From the NCBI GenBank assembly GCA_945871415.1, contig CAMBWG010000001.1:1-23279 (forward strand): a DNA stretch of 23,279 nucleotides. The letters are read 5' to 3'. Source of the DNA: an uncultured Desulfovibrio sp. (GTDB lineage Bacteria > Desulfobacterota > Desulfovibrionia > Desulfovibrionales > Desulfovibrionaceae). The position numbers and the translations under genes were made by a program. The notes under the pieces were generated by a model, which worked only from the letters and a program-made list of their open reading frames with translations, was not told where the DNA came from and did no database searches. This document shows, one piece after another, positions 15,874-23,279 of this stretch (positions within the stretch are counted from its first letter, which is position 1; each line of letters begins with the position of its first letter).

Positions 15874-16574
15874 ACGAAACGCGCGACGCGCTGCGGCGCA
15901 TCCTGCGGCGCGAGACAAACGCGCTCTACCCCTGCCCGCGTCCCCCGGCCCTTCAGCGGGCGGGGGCGCGGCTGGACGCGCTGGCGGACGCCGCCCCCGC
16001 GCTTCTCTGCATGCTGGCCGAACCCTGGCGGGAGGCCGTCGCCGGGCAGGAAACAGCGGCGGAAATTCTCCGCTGCTGCGCGCTCGTCCATCTCTATGCG
16101 CGCATCCTCGACGATGCCGTGGACGAAAATCTGCCCTGCCACCGGCTGGCGCTGCTCCGGGCGCAGCCGCTCTACTGGCGGGCCGTTTCCCGTCTGGGGC
16201 GTCTGTCCTCCCTGCCGCCGGAAGAGGGAGAAAGACTCATTCGGGAAACCGTCGAGGCGGTGCTGACGGACGACGACGCGCCCGCGCCGGAATGCTGGGG
16301 CGGGAAGAACCATCATCTTCTGCTTGTTCCCCTGCTGCTTTCAAACGACGCCGCGGCATTTGCGGCGGCAAAGGAAGCTCTGTCCGACGCCCTCTGCCTT
16401 CTTCAGGCCGCGGACGAGCTGGCTCAGGCCGCGACTGCCGACGCGGATGTTTTCGCGCGCCTCGCGCTGGAGACGCAGCGCAGAGACGCGATCCCCCGCC
16501 TCGCGGAACTGGGCTGGAAAAGCCTCGCCTGGCATCTCTGCGCCGTCGTCCGGGATATGCTGCGCCGACTCTGA
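15870..16574 (+). CDS. Possible class I isoprenoid-synthase-fold protein in the dynamin operon
   Basis: 234 residues from the ATG at 15870, overlapping the upstream stop by 4 bases (ATGA), so translation is coupled to dynamin 2. It is almost entirely helical in appearance. LYARILDDAVDENL (76-88) carries a DDxxD motif (D81, D82, D85), like the first aspartate-rich motif of trans-prenyl synthases and squalene/phytoene synthases. About 100 residues later LLQAADELAQ (178-187) resembles the second motif (QxxDD, here QAADE). The spacing and helical content fit a small class I isoprenoid-synthase fold. The chain is short for an active enzyme and the second motif is imperfect, so a non-catalytic lipid-binding role is also possible. 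Medium-low certainty. Confidence 0.45.
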   Translation: MNETRDALRRILRRETNALYPCPRPPALQRAGARLDALADAAPALLCMLAEPWREAVAGQETAAEILRCCALVHLYARILDDAVDENLPCHRLALLRAQPLYWRAVSRLGRLSSLPPEEGERLIRETVEAVLTDDDAPAPECWGGKNHHLLLVPLLLSNDAAAFAAAKEALSDALCLLQAADELAQAATADADVFARLALETQRRDAIPRLAELGWKSLAWHLCAVVRDMLRRL

Positions 16575-16579
16575 CCTCT

Positions 16580-16724
16580 GGAGCATTTTCAGTTTGAAAT
16601 GCTTCGCATTTCAAACCATACGGCCTGTCGTTTCGCGGAAAAAGCGCTGTTTTTCCGCTCACTTTGGCCGGGCGGCGCTGTGCCGCAGCCTCGCGCTTTA
16701 TCTTTTTCAAAGGTAAAACGCTCC
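16580..16724. repeat. Palindromic intergenic repeat, copy 4 (longest)
   Basis: 145-base element with ends GGAGCATTTTC and GTAAAACGCTCC. It contains two perfect internal hairpins: GTTTGAAATGC/GCATTTCAAAC (16592-16616) and GCGGAAAAA/TTTTTCCGC (16635-16658). It shares 25 identical bases with copy 1 and the TTTTTCAAAGGTAAAACG end with copy 2. It begins 5 bases after the stop at 16574 and overlaps the end of the convergent RluD-CoaE gene (16707-16724), so it probably serves as a bidirectional terminator. Confidence 0.75.
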
Positions 16725-18311
16725 TGTTTCGTCGTCGCATGCGCACAGGGCGGCGACGGCCTGCGTCAGCGCTGCGTCGGCAGCGGCGCGCCGTTCCGCC
16801 AGCTGTTGCAGCAGGCAATCGACGGAGCGCGCCAGCATGGCAAGATCGCCGCTGTTGTCCAGCACAAGATCCGCGGCGGCTTCCTTGCGCTCCGCAGGCC
16901 ATTGCCAGGATTCAATGAGGGCGTTTTTTTCGTCGTTCCAGCCGCGATTGCGCGTCAGCCGGGCAAAGCGGCTGGTCTGCGGACAATGGATCGCCACGAC
17001 CACGGGCTGTGGCGAGAACGCACCGTTATGCCAGCCGCATTCGTAATAAAGGGGAATTTCCGCCACAGCACAGCTTTCACCGCGCGCCTCAGCATCCATC
17101 CAGAAGCGTTCAACGGCATCCCGTACCAGCGCGTGAAACAGCTCCTCCACTTCGCGGCGGACTTCCGGGCGTTCCCGGAACAGCGCCAGCAGCGCCTCCT
17201 TGTCCACACCGCCGCGGGTATCCAGCAGATCCGACCCCCAGCGCCGGGCGATATGATCCGCCCCATCGCCTCCCGGCGCATACAAATCCGCAACAATGGC
17301 GTCGGCACTGATCATGGGAAGCCCCCGTTCCCGCAGGGCTGCGCCCACGGCGGACTTGCCGCTGCCGGGATTGCCGGTCAGTACCACGCGCTGCATGCGG
17401 CGGGCGTTTCCGGCGGCCGCCTCAAGAAAGTCCTGCGGCGGCGGACAGCAGAAGTCCATATTTTCCTCAGTCAGAGGATGGCGGAAATGCAGCCGCCAGG
17501 CATGCAGCATCTGCCGCGGTGCGCGCCGCGCTGTTGCAGCCGGAGCATAGAGGGCGTCGCCCAGCAGGGGATGCCCGGCATGCGCCATATGCACGCGGAT
17601 TTGATGCGTGCGTCCTGTATGGATGCGCACGGCCAGCAGCGCAAAGCTGCCGTCAGGACTGCTCCAGAGGCGTTCCCATTCCGTATGGGCTGGTTTGCCG
17701 CCGCGGGACTCCGGTACGACGGCCATCTTGATTTTGACGGTCGGATGGCGGCCGATGGGGTCCCGGCAGACTCCGCGGGCCTCAGGCACGCCCTGCACCA
17801 GCGCCAGATAACGCTTGTGGACCTCGCGTCGGGCAAAGGCCTCGCTCAGGGCAAGGCGCGTGGTTTCGTCCAGCGCCACCAGCAGCAGGCCGCTGGTATC
17901 CTTATCCAGACGGTGTACAATGCCGGGGCGCAGTCCCTCCTGCTGTGCCAGCTGCGGAAAGTGCCCCAGCAGTCGCTGCACCAGCGTTCCCGAGGGACAG
18001 GAGGGGCAGGGGTGGACGGTCAGTCCGGCGGGTTTGTGGCAGACCAGCATGTGCGCGTCATGCCAGAGGACGTCCACGTGTCCCTGTTCGGCTTCCAGTC
18101 GGCTGCTTTCTGCCGGGGGCGTAAAACGTATTTCCTGCCCCGTCTTCATCTTGCGGGAAACAGCGGTTTCCGGGAGCCCGTCCACGAGACAGGCTCCGGC
18201 TTCCACAGCCTTCTGCACGGCTCCGCGCGAGCGGTCGGGCAGGGCGTCGCTGAGGATGCGATCCAGCCGCTGCCCGGCCCGGGCGGGGTCCACAATCAGC
18301 ACAATGTCCAT
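16707..18311 (-). CDS. coaE: Fused RluD-type pseudouridine synthase and dephospho-CoA kinase
   Basis: 534-residue two-domain protein. The N-terminal half is an RluA/RluD-family rRNA pseudouridine synthase: an S4 RNA-binding domain (about 8-65), then the catalytic motif HRLDKDTSG (133-141, catalytic D136) and the HTGRTHQIRVH signature (231-241). The C-terminal third is dephospho-CoA kinase, last step of CoA synthesis, with Walker A GNPGSGKS (313-320), the SADAI stretch and a RNRGW arginine segment. I chose the ATG at 18311, one base after the stop of the NlpC/P60 gene; upstream ATGs overlap that gene. This fusion is, as I recall, found in Desulfovibrio relatives. The last residues (GAFYL and the stop) are encoded by repeat copy 4, so the natural C-terminus may have been altered. 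Confidence 0.88.
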   Translation of the reverse strand: MDIVLIVDPARAGQRLDRILSDALPDRSRGAVQKAVEAGACLVDGLPETAVSRKMKTGQEIRFTPPAESSRLEAEQGHVDVLWHDAHMLVCHKPAGLTVHPCPSCPSGTLVQRLLGHFPQLAQQEGLRPGIVHRLDKDTSGLLLVALDETTRLALSEAFARREVHKRYLALVQGVPEARGVCRDPIGRHPTVKIKMAVVPESRGGKPAHTEWERLWSSPDGSFALLAVRIHTGRTHQIRVHMAHAGHPLLGDALYAPAATARRAPRQMLHAWRLHFRHPLTEENMDFCCPPPQDFLEAAAGNARRMQRVVLTGNPGSGKSAVGAALRERGLPMISADAIVADLYAPGGDGADHIARRWGSDLLDTRGGVDKEALLALFRERPEVRREVEELFHALVRDAVERFWMDAEARGESCAVAEIPLYYECGWHNGAFSPQPVVVAIHCPQTSRFARLTRNRGWNDEKNALIESWQWPAERKEAAADLVLDNSGDLAMLARSVDCLLQQLAERRAAADAALTQAVAALCACDDETGAFYL

Positions 18312-18312
18312 G

Positions 18313-19737
18313 TCAGTCTCTGTCGCCCGGCAGCGTGGAGAGTTTGCGTATCCGATCGACAAAGGTTGTCTTGCGGTACAGATTGGGCAGTTCGATGCCG
18401 GGGGTGATGGAGGTTACCACGGCGCGGCCGATGACGAAGCGATCGTTGTCGTCGTCGCCGTTGATGACGCGGATACCCCAGGCATTGTGGAAGATGGCGG
18501 GACGTCCGTTGTGGGGCCCTACGTAGAGCATGATGTGACCGCTCATCCAGACCAGCGACAGGAACGGTTTGCCATGCTCCAGCATGGCGCGTTCCTTTTC
18601 TCCGGCCGTCATGCCTTCAAGGGAGAACTGCGTGCCCGTGCGGCACTGGGCCAGCGAATTGCGCGGCAGCCAGATGCCGAAGGGAGTGAAGAGTTCGCGC
18701 GTCAGAGCCGAGCAGTCCCGGTTGCCGAAGGTGCCGCCCCAGCCGTAACGCTGCCCCATCATGACGTTGCCCAGCCGTGCCACGGCATCAGGCGTAAGGC
18801 GCAGAGGCTTGGGAGCGGCGTCCTGTACGGACAGGCTGCTCTGCGTCAGGCGGGCGCGGCCGTCAGGCCCCTTTTCCGGCACCAGAAGGGCCCAGCGGGC
18901 TTCCGGTGTTTCCGTCTTGCTCTTGCCGTCGGCAGGGGGCGTGGATGGTGTGAAGGGCGTGGAGGAGGCCAGCGGCAGTACAGCGCCTATATGGGCATAG
19001 GCGGTCTGCGTGCCGTCAAGGCGTACTTTGTCGTTGAGGACGGCGGCAAAGGGGCTGCGGCGGTAGCGGCTCTGAAAGGCCTCGTCGGCAAGAGCCACGT
19101 CTTTGGCATCCACCCAGCCTGCGGCCACGGGGGTTTCCACATAGTACCACTGTCCGTCGCGGCTGCGATGCGCAAGCAACAGCGGCGTCCCTACAGGCAG
19201 CAGGGAATATTGATTGTAGTCAAAGGGATTGGCGCGCGGGTCCGGCGTTGGCTCGGAATAGCGCGGCATGTGCGTCGGGATTTCCCGCAGATCCGTATAG
19301 CGCACCGTAATGGCGGCAGCCTGCATGGACGGGAAATGCCTGCTGTCGGCATTGCGCGCGATGGCGTCCCATTCTTCCTGCGTCCAGCGGACGTTGTCAT
19401 ACTTGTAGCCCCGCGCCTTGCGCAGGGGGGCGTTCATTTCGCGCCGTTTGACGCTGGTTCTGGTCATGTCCCAGGGGCCGAAGAAGATGCGGTTGAAACG
19501 CGCGTCCTGTATCTGCTGTTCCTGTTCGCTCAGCAGGGGCGTGCCGCCGCCGGCCCGGCGGGCAAATGGCGTCAAATCCTGCGGAAAGGTTCGCAGGTCG
19601 CGGATGGTGCCCATCCATTCGGGCGATTCTCCTTCACGGGTTGGCACCGTGCGTTTGCTGCCGCACGCCGCCGTCATGGCAACCGTCAGGCACAACAGCA
19701 GGCAGGCCAGCCGTTGCAGGGGAAGTCGGGATTTCAT
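18313..19737 (-). CDS. SH3-domain NlpC/P60 peptidoglycan endopeptidase lipoprotein
   Basis: 474 residues. The ATG at 19737 is preceded by a strong AAGGAGG. A lipoprotein signal (basic start, LACLLLCLTVAM, then TAAC with C25 as the lipidated residue) places it in the cell envelope. The middle carries bacterial SH3-type domains (about 140-300, e.g. VGTPLLLAH and QWYYVETPVAAGWV). The C-terminal NlpC/P60 domain has the catalytic cysteine in NRDCSALTRELF (C342), the histidine in SGHIMLYVG (H401) and a third polar residue near HNAW (417-420). Such enzymes cut gamma-D-Glu-diaminopimelate bonds in cell-wall peptides; a Desulfovibrio homologue of this architecture has been studied structurally, as I recall. 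It overlaps no neighbour and leads directly into RluD-CoaE. Confidence 0.88.
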   Translation of the reverse strand: MKSRLPLQRLACLLLCLTVAMTAACGSKRTVPTREGESPEWMGTIRDLRTFPQDLTPFARRAGGGTPLLSEQEQQIQDARFNRIFFGPWDMTRTSVKRREMNAPLRKARGYKYDNVRWTQEEWDAIARNADSRHFPSMQAAAITVRYTDLREIPTHMPRYSEPTPDPRANPFDYNQYSLLPVGTPLLLAHRSRDGQWYYVETPVAAGWVDAKDVALADEAFQSRYRRSPFAAVLNDKVRLDGTQTAYAHIGAVLPLASSTPFTPSTPPADGKSKTETPEARWALLVPEKGPDGRARLTQSSLSVQDAAPKPLRLTPDAVARLGNVMMGQRYGWGGTFGNRDCSALTRELFTPFGIWLPRNSLAQCRTGTQFSLEGMTAGEKERAMLEHGKPFLSLVWMSGHIMLYVGPHNGRPAIFHNAWGIRVINGDDDNDRFVIGRAVVTSITPGIELPNLYRKTTFVDRIRKLSTLPGDRD

Positions 19738-19920
19738 GAAAACCTCCTTCGAGGAAATATTCGCTCTGTCCTTCGGCATTCGCAGATTATTGGGGGGAAG
19801 GGAACCCCCTCATCTCCGCTGTCGATGCCCCATCCTTCGACGGGCACGGCTGCGGCCGCCATCCGGTCGCTGCCAGCGCGAGAGGGGCCAGCCTTTCCCG
19901 GGGAAAGGCTCTCCCGTCTG
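19738..19920. other. Intergenic spacer with a strong hairpin
   Basis: Between the DUF2156 stop and the NlpC/P60 start on the minus strand. AGCCTTTCCC (19890-19899) and GGGAAAGGCT (19901-19910) form a perfect inverted repeat just after the DUF2156 stop, a possible terminator though without a clean T-tract. A second G/C-rich arm pair (GGGGG/CCCCC around 19795-19815) occurs nearer the next gene. No ORF is supported. Confidence 0.4.
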
Positions 19921-20835
19921 TTACCCGGATACGGCCGCGCTTTGATCAAGATTGATTTCGACAATGTACTTGCGCAGGAAATCCGAAGGATTATAGCTCA
20001 TTTTTGCCTGCCGGAGTCCTTCTTCGTCAAGGTCCTGGGCTCGGTTGAGAAGCTGAAAATTCTCACCTGCAAAACGGGCAAATTCGCGGTTGATGGCCTG
20101 ATAAACGCCCTTGAAGCCGTTGAGTCCCTTTTCATAGTGGACGCCCAGCATGCCGTCGCCGAGGTCTTCACCTACGGAAAAGGCCACCATGCGGTCGTCC
20201 ACATACAGCGAGCCGCCGTACAGGCCGGGGAAGGATGTCCAGTGAGAAAGCACGCGGTTGATGGCGTCGTTTTCGGCCCGCAGCGAGGGAGAATCCTCGC
20301 ATTCGTGCCACTGGCACCAGTCGTCCTGAAGCGCGAGCACATCCTCGACCATGGCGTCGTCGAGAGGGCGGTAGTCGGGCGTGCCGTAGGCCTTGACGAA
20401 CTGGCTGTAGAGATTTTTCTTTTTGTGGAAGCGATTGCCGGAGAGAGCCAGCAGTTCCTCCTGTTTGTACAGATACTCCCACTGGCCGCGATCTTCGTGT
20501 ACGGTCAGGCGGCAGTAGCCGAACGCGACGCGCCATTGCTCCATGAGCGCTTCGGGAACGCGGATGAAGCGCCGGGGGCCGTCCTGCAATTCCCTGTCCC
20601 AGTCGGCTTTGCTCCAGTCGCCGATGGGAGCCCAGTAGACCGGGACAGGGCCGGGCAGGGTCTGGCGAATCCAGCAGAGGTGTTCGGTAAAGCGCCATTC
20701 AAGGCCGAAATACTGTTGCCATCCCCAGATATTGGCCAGCGTGTAATCCAGCGAATGCTGGGGGGTGGCCTGCCAGCGGGCATAAAAATCGTCGTGTCCC
20801 GCAAGACTTACAGGGGAGAAAGCGGCATTGCTCAT
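19921..20835 (-). CDS. DUF2156 / phosphatidylglycerol-lysyltransferase-like GNAT-fold protein
   Basis: 304-residue cytosolic protein resembling the DUF2156 family (the acyltransferase-like C-terminal domain of LPG synthases, made of two GNAT-like lobes). Recognisable stretches are the Trp/Tyr-rich N-terminus (SLDYTLANIWGW), a HKKKN basic patch near residue 145 (KNLYSQF), the strand pair GGSLYVDDRMVAFSVGE and the ending NRAQDLDEEGLRQAKMSYNPS, typical of the family. An AAGGA ribosome site precedes the ATG. There are no membrane spans, so if it transfers an aminoacyl or acyl group it is not the flippase-fused MprF form. The substrate is unknown. It follows the MATE gene after 96 bases, likely cotranscribed. 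Confidence 0.75.
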   Translation of the reverse strand: MSNAAFSPVSLAGHDDFYARWQATPQHSLDYTLANIWGWQQYFGLEWRFTEHLCWIRQTLPGPVPVYWAPIGDWSKADWDRELQDGPRRFIRVPEALMEQWRVAFGYCRLTVHEDRGQWEYLYKQEELLALSGNRFHKKKNLYSQFVKAYGTPDYRPLDDAMVEDVLALQDDWCQWHECEDSPSLRAENDAINRVLSHWTSFPGLYGGSLYVDDRMVAFSVGEDLGDGMLGVHYEKGLNGFKGVYQAINREFARFAGENFQLLNRAQDLDEEGLRQAKMSYNPSDFLRKYIVEINLDQSAAVSG

Positions 20836-20931
20836 GAAGATATCCTTGTTTCGGGTGTCGTCTGTGTGCCGTTGCCGTGCCGGATCGGGAGTTTTGAACA
20901 GGCCGTGCGCGGTGTTCCCGGACAGGGGGCG

Positions 20932-22341
20932 CTATGCGCCCGCCCGACCGCTGCGGCCGTTGCGTCCGTCATGGGCGGCGCGCATGGCAAAGCGGGCCCA
21001 GTCGCGGCGGAGCAGCACATACAGCATGAGAAAGGTTTGCAGACACTGGGAAACAAGCATGGCGCAGAAGACGCCGGAAGCCGTTCCCCAGAGATGATGG
21101 CCGAGAAGCCAGCCCAGCGGCAGGCGCACCAGCCAGAAGGTCCCGCCGTAGACTATGAGGTTATACCGTGTGGCCCCGGCTCCGGCCATAACGCCGCCCA
21201 TAACGGTGCTGGCGATGGAAAATGGTGTGGACAGGAGATTGTAGGTCAGATAGCTGACGATATTTGCCTGTGTCTGCGCCTCGTGACTGAGCAGGGCGGC
21301 CAGCTCCTGACGGAAGGGCCAGAGCGCCGCGGCGACCAGACTCATGATGCAGGCGGCTATGCCGACCATTTGCAGGGCTACGCGTCTGGCCCGGGCCTTG
21401 TCGCCCGCGCCGAGACAGTTGCCCACAAGCACGGCGGCGCTCATGTTGAAGGCCATGCCGGGCATGAAGAGCAGGGCTTCGATGCGCAGTCCGGCCGTCA
21501 GCCCGGCCAGAGCATGGACGCTGTCCCGCGGCAGATCGGCCACGAGCACAAAAAGCATGAGATACCCGGTCTGCCAGACAATCTGGGCCGCTCCGGCGGG
21601 CAGGGCCACGCGGAGGAGATAGGGAAGACCGGCGCGGAGCCAGCGCAGGCCGGGCAGAGCATCGGCACGCAGCAGACCGCAGCGGCGCAGCAGAAGCAGG
21701 TTGGCAAGCGCTCCGACGGCCTGTCCGCCGCATTGTGTCCAGATGATGCCCTGAGCGCCGAAGTTCGGCAGGCCGAAGAAGCCGAGGCCAAAGCCCAGAC
21801 AGCCCAGCAGAGTGACGAGGCAGACGAGCGCGGCAACCCAGAGAGGCGGCAGCACCTGCCTCAGGGCCCGGAACATGACGCCGCTGGAGGCGTAGAGATA
21901 CTGAAAGGGCAGGGCCAGCATGGCGACACCCCAGAGGTCCAGCGCCAGCGGCAGAATGGGCTCCGGGGTCTGCACGAGGCGCAGAAAGGGCGTGCCGAAG
22001 GCCGTGCACACAAGAGCCATGAGGCAGCCCAGGAGCGCCGTGCCGCCGATGGAGGCGGCCACGTAGCGTCGCGCGCGCTCCATGAGCCCGGCGCCGAAGG
22101 ACTGGCTGACGGCGGCCATGCCTCCGCTGGAAAGCGCCATGCACAGCACCATGAAGAAGATGCCGCACTGGGTGATCATGCCCAGCGCGGCCTGAAGATC
22201 GGCGCTGATTTGTCCCGCTGTCCAGACCGTGGTGAAACCGCTGAAGAACTGCACATACATCATGAGCATCTGCGGCCAGGTAAGGCTCCAGATGGCACGG
22301 GGCGAGGTGTTGCTGCCGGCGGGGGCGGCGGTGTGAGACAT
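20932..22341 (-). CDS. MATE-family multidrug/metabolite efflux transporter
   Basis: 469 residues with about 12 hydrophobic segments in two repeats, as in MATE (NorM/DinF-like) sodium- or proton-coupled exporters. Family-like features include IWSLTWPQMLMMYVQFF near the start, GMAAVSQSFGAG in TM2-loop and the ALLVGNCLGAGD-type motif in the second half (VLVGNCLGAGDKARARR). I place the start at the ATG at 22341; a farther in-frame ATG (22383) lies inside the lysA terminator. No strong ribosome site is visible for either. The substrate cannot be deduced. A small GC hairpin (GGGCGC/GCGCCC) overlaps its stop codon. Confidence 0.85.
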   Translation of the reverse strand: MSHTAAPAGSNTSPRAIWSLTWPQMLMMYVQFFSGFTTVWTAGQISADLQAALGMITQCGIFFMVLCMALSSGGMAAVSQSFGAGLMERARRYVAASIGGTALLGCLMALVCTAFGTPFLRLVQTPEPILPLALDLWGVAMLALPFQYLYASSGVMFRALRQVLPPLWVAALVCLVTLLGCLGFGLGFFGLPNFGAQGIIWTQCGGQAVGALANLLLLRRCGLLRADALPGLRWLRAGLPYLLRVALPAGAAQIVWQTGYLMLFVLVADLPRDSVHALAGLTAGLRIEALLFMPGMAFNMSAAVLVGNCLGAGDKARARRVALQMVGIAACIMSLVAAALWPFRQELAALLSHEAQTQANIVSYLTYNLLSTPFSIASTVMGGVMAGAGATRYNLIVYGGTFWLVRLPLGWLLGHHLWGTASGVFCAMLVSQCLQTFLMLYVLLRRDWARFAMRAAHDGRNGRSGRAGA

Positions 22342-22359
22342 GGCGGCACCGTAGAGGGC

Positions 22360-22395
22360 AAAAGGGCAGGCCGTTTGTTGCAAACGAGCCTGCCC
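22360..22395 (-). terminator. Rho-independent terminator after lysA
   Basis: Read on the minus strand, GGGCAGGCTCGTTTG and CAAACGGCCTGCCC form a near-perfect stem (one bulged base) with a tight loop, followed by TTTT. It lies 24 bases after the lysA stop and 18 bases before the MATE start. Confidence 0.8.
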
Positions 22396-22418
22396 GGTAT
22401 GCTGAAAAGGGGGAGAGT

Positions 22419-23279
22419 CTACATCAGGCCTTCGTACTGCCGGGCCAGATCTTCGGGAGTTTCGCGGCGGCGGATCAGACGGGCCGTACCGTTGAGATCG
22501 ATCAGCACCTCGGCGCTGCGGCAGCGCTGCGTATAGGATGAGGACATGGAGAAGCCATAGGCCCCGGCGTCAAGAATGCCGAGCACGTCGCCTTCGTGCA
22601 TGGCCGGGAGAAGACGCTTTTTGGCAAGGATGTCACCGCTTTCGCAGATGTTGCCCACGATGGTCTGTTCCTTTTCGGCGCGATCCGCCGTTCCGGCAGG
22701 CCCCGCATAGATTTCCATATCGTGGAAGGAATCATACATGGCCGGACGGGCCAGCACATTGAAGCCCACGTCGGTGCCCACATAGCAGTTGGGGCCGTTG
22801 TACTTGACGTTGTTGACGCCGGTCAGGATGACGCCGCATTCGGCCACCACAAAACGACCGGGTTCAATAAGGAAGCGTCCCTGATAGCCGGTGCGCGCGG
22901 ACCATTCGGTCATGAGTTCGTGGAGCAGGGTCCCGAATCTGTCCATATCGAGCGGAGTTTCGCCGTCATACTTGTGGTAGGGGATGCCGGGGCCGCCGCC
23001 GAAGTCGATGATTTCCAGCGTGGAGAGCACGTCGGCGGGCAGACGGTCGGCCAGATGCAGAAGGACCTTGGCGGCCTCGATGTAGCCGTCGGCTTCCATG
23101 AACAGGGAGCCGATATGCTGATTGATGCCCGCCAGCGTCATATTGTACTTTTTGAGCAGGGCCAGCACGTCGTCCAGCAGATCGGGCGTCACGCCGAACT
23201 TGGTTTCCTTGCCGGCGGTGACGACCTTCTGATGGTGGCCCGCGCCGATGCCGGGATTGAAGCGCACCATGATTTTGCC
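22419..23279 (-). CDS. lysA: Diaminopimelate decarboxylase, C-terminal part (5' end outside window)
   Basis: The last 286 residues of a PLP-dependent decarboxylase of the alanine-racemase-fold group; the frame is still open at the window edge. It carries the glycine-rich phosphate-binding motif FGGGPGIPY, the EPGRFVVAECG segment, the CESGDILA active-site cysteine motif and DAGAYGFSMSSSY near the C-terminus, all characteristic of LysA. The enzyme converts meso-diaminopimelate to lysine. The active-site lysine lies in the missing N-terminal part. Carboxynorspermidine or ornithine decarboxylases share the fold, but CESGD together with DAGAYGFSMSSSY favours LysA. A terminator follows directly. 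Confidence 0.9.
   Translation of the reverse strand, partial: GKIMVRFNPGIGAGHHQKVVTAGKETKFGVTPDLLDDVLALLKKYNMTLAGINQHIGSLFMEADGYIEAAKVLLHLADRLPADVLSTLEIIDFGGGPGIPYHKYDGETPLDMDRFGTLLHELMTEWSARTGYQGRFLIEPGRFVVAECGVILTGVNNVKYNGPNCYVGTDVGFNVLARPAMYDSFHDMEIYAGPAGTADRAEKEQTIVGNICESGDILAKKRLLPAMHEGDVLGILDAGAYGFSMSSSYTQRCRSAEVLIDLNGTARLIRRRETPEDLARQYEGLM

Noticed and set aside
6195..16724. CRISPR array as an explanation for the repeats
   Set aside because: The four copies are kilobases apart, vary in length and have no regular spacers or cas genes.
16599..18407. 602-residue plus-strand frame
   Set aside because: Antisense shadow of RluD-CoaE.
17815..22536. 1573-residue open frame on the plus strand
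   Set aside because: It is antisense to RluD-CoaE, NlpC/P60, DUF2156 and MATE, all of which have clear motifs and ribosome sites on the other strand.

Overview
The window is a GC-rich, gene-dense bacterial chromosome segment. It most resembles a Desulfovibrionaceae genome (Desulfovibrio, Bilophila or Mailhella type). The clues are a fused RluD-type pseudouridine synthase/dephospho-CoA kinase and an SH3-NlpC/P60 lipoprotein of the kind I associate with Desulfovibrio. This assignment is an inference from gene style, not from a search.

Left part (1-8400) is a defence island. Positions 60-6166 hold three tightly packed plus-strand genes that match the DISARM core: drmA (helicase), drmB (DUF1998) and drmC (single-HKD PLD protein). 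The tail of an upstream gene ends at position 45 and may belong to the same operon, so the DISARM class (methylase, drmD or drmE) cannot be decided here. A conspicuously AT-rich minus-strand gene for an OLD-like ABC-ATPase/TOPRIM protein (6356-7819) converges on it and has its own promoter. Beyond it lies a broken tRNA-Thr-like fragment (about 8081-8133), a possible integration scar.

Middle part (8440-16730) is accessory DNA. It holds an unknown single-pass membrane protein, a multi-pass SHOCT-domain membrane protein, and a decayed pair of small zinc-ribbon-like genes carrying several single-base indels. It also holds a plus-strand operon of two bacterial dynamin-like GTPases plus a small protein with DDxxD and QxxDE motifs like a class I isoprenoid synthase. 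The first dynamin gene is split by a single in-frame TGA. The dynamin-dynamin-DDxxD operon is the best candidate in this window for a poorly described system, probably acting on membranes.

Right part (16700-23279) is mostly core, all on the minus strand. Reading in the direction of transcription it holds lysA (5' end off the window), a terminator, a MATE transporter, a DUF2156 protein, an SH3/NlpC-P60 lipoprotein and the RluD-CoaE fusion. A family of palindromic repeats (four copies, near 6195, 9018, 10198 and 16580) is scattered between genes. One copy supplies the last codons and stop of the RluD-CoaE gene.
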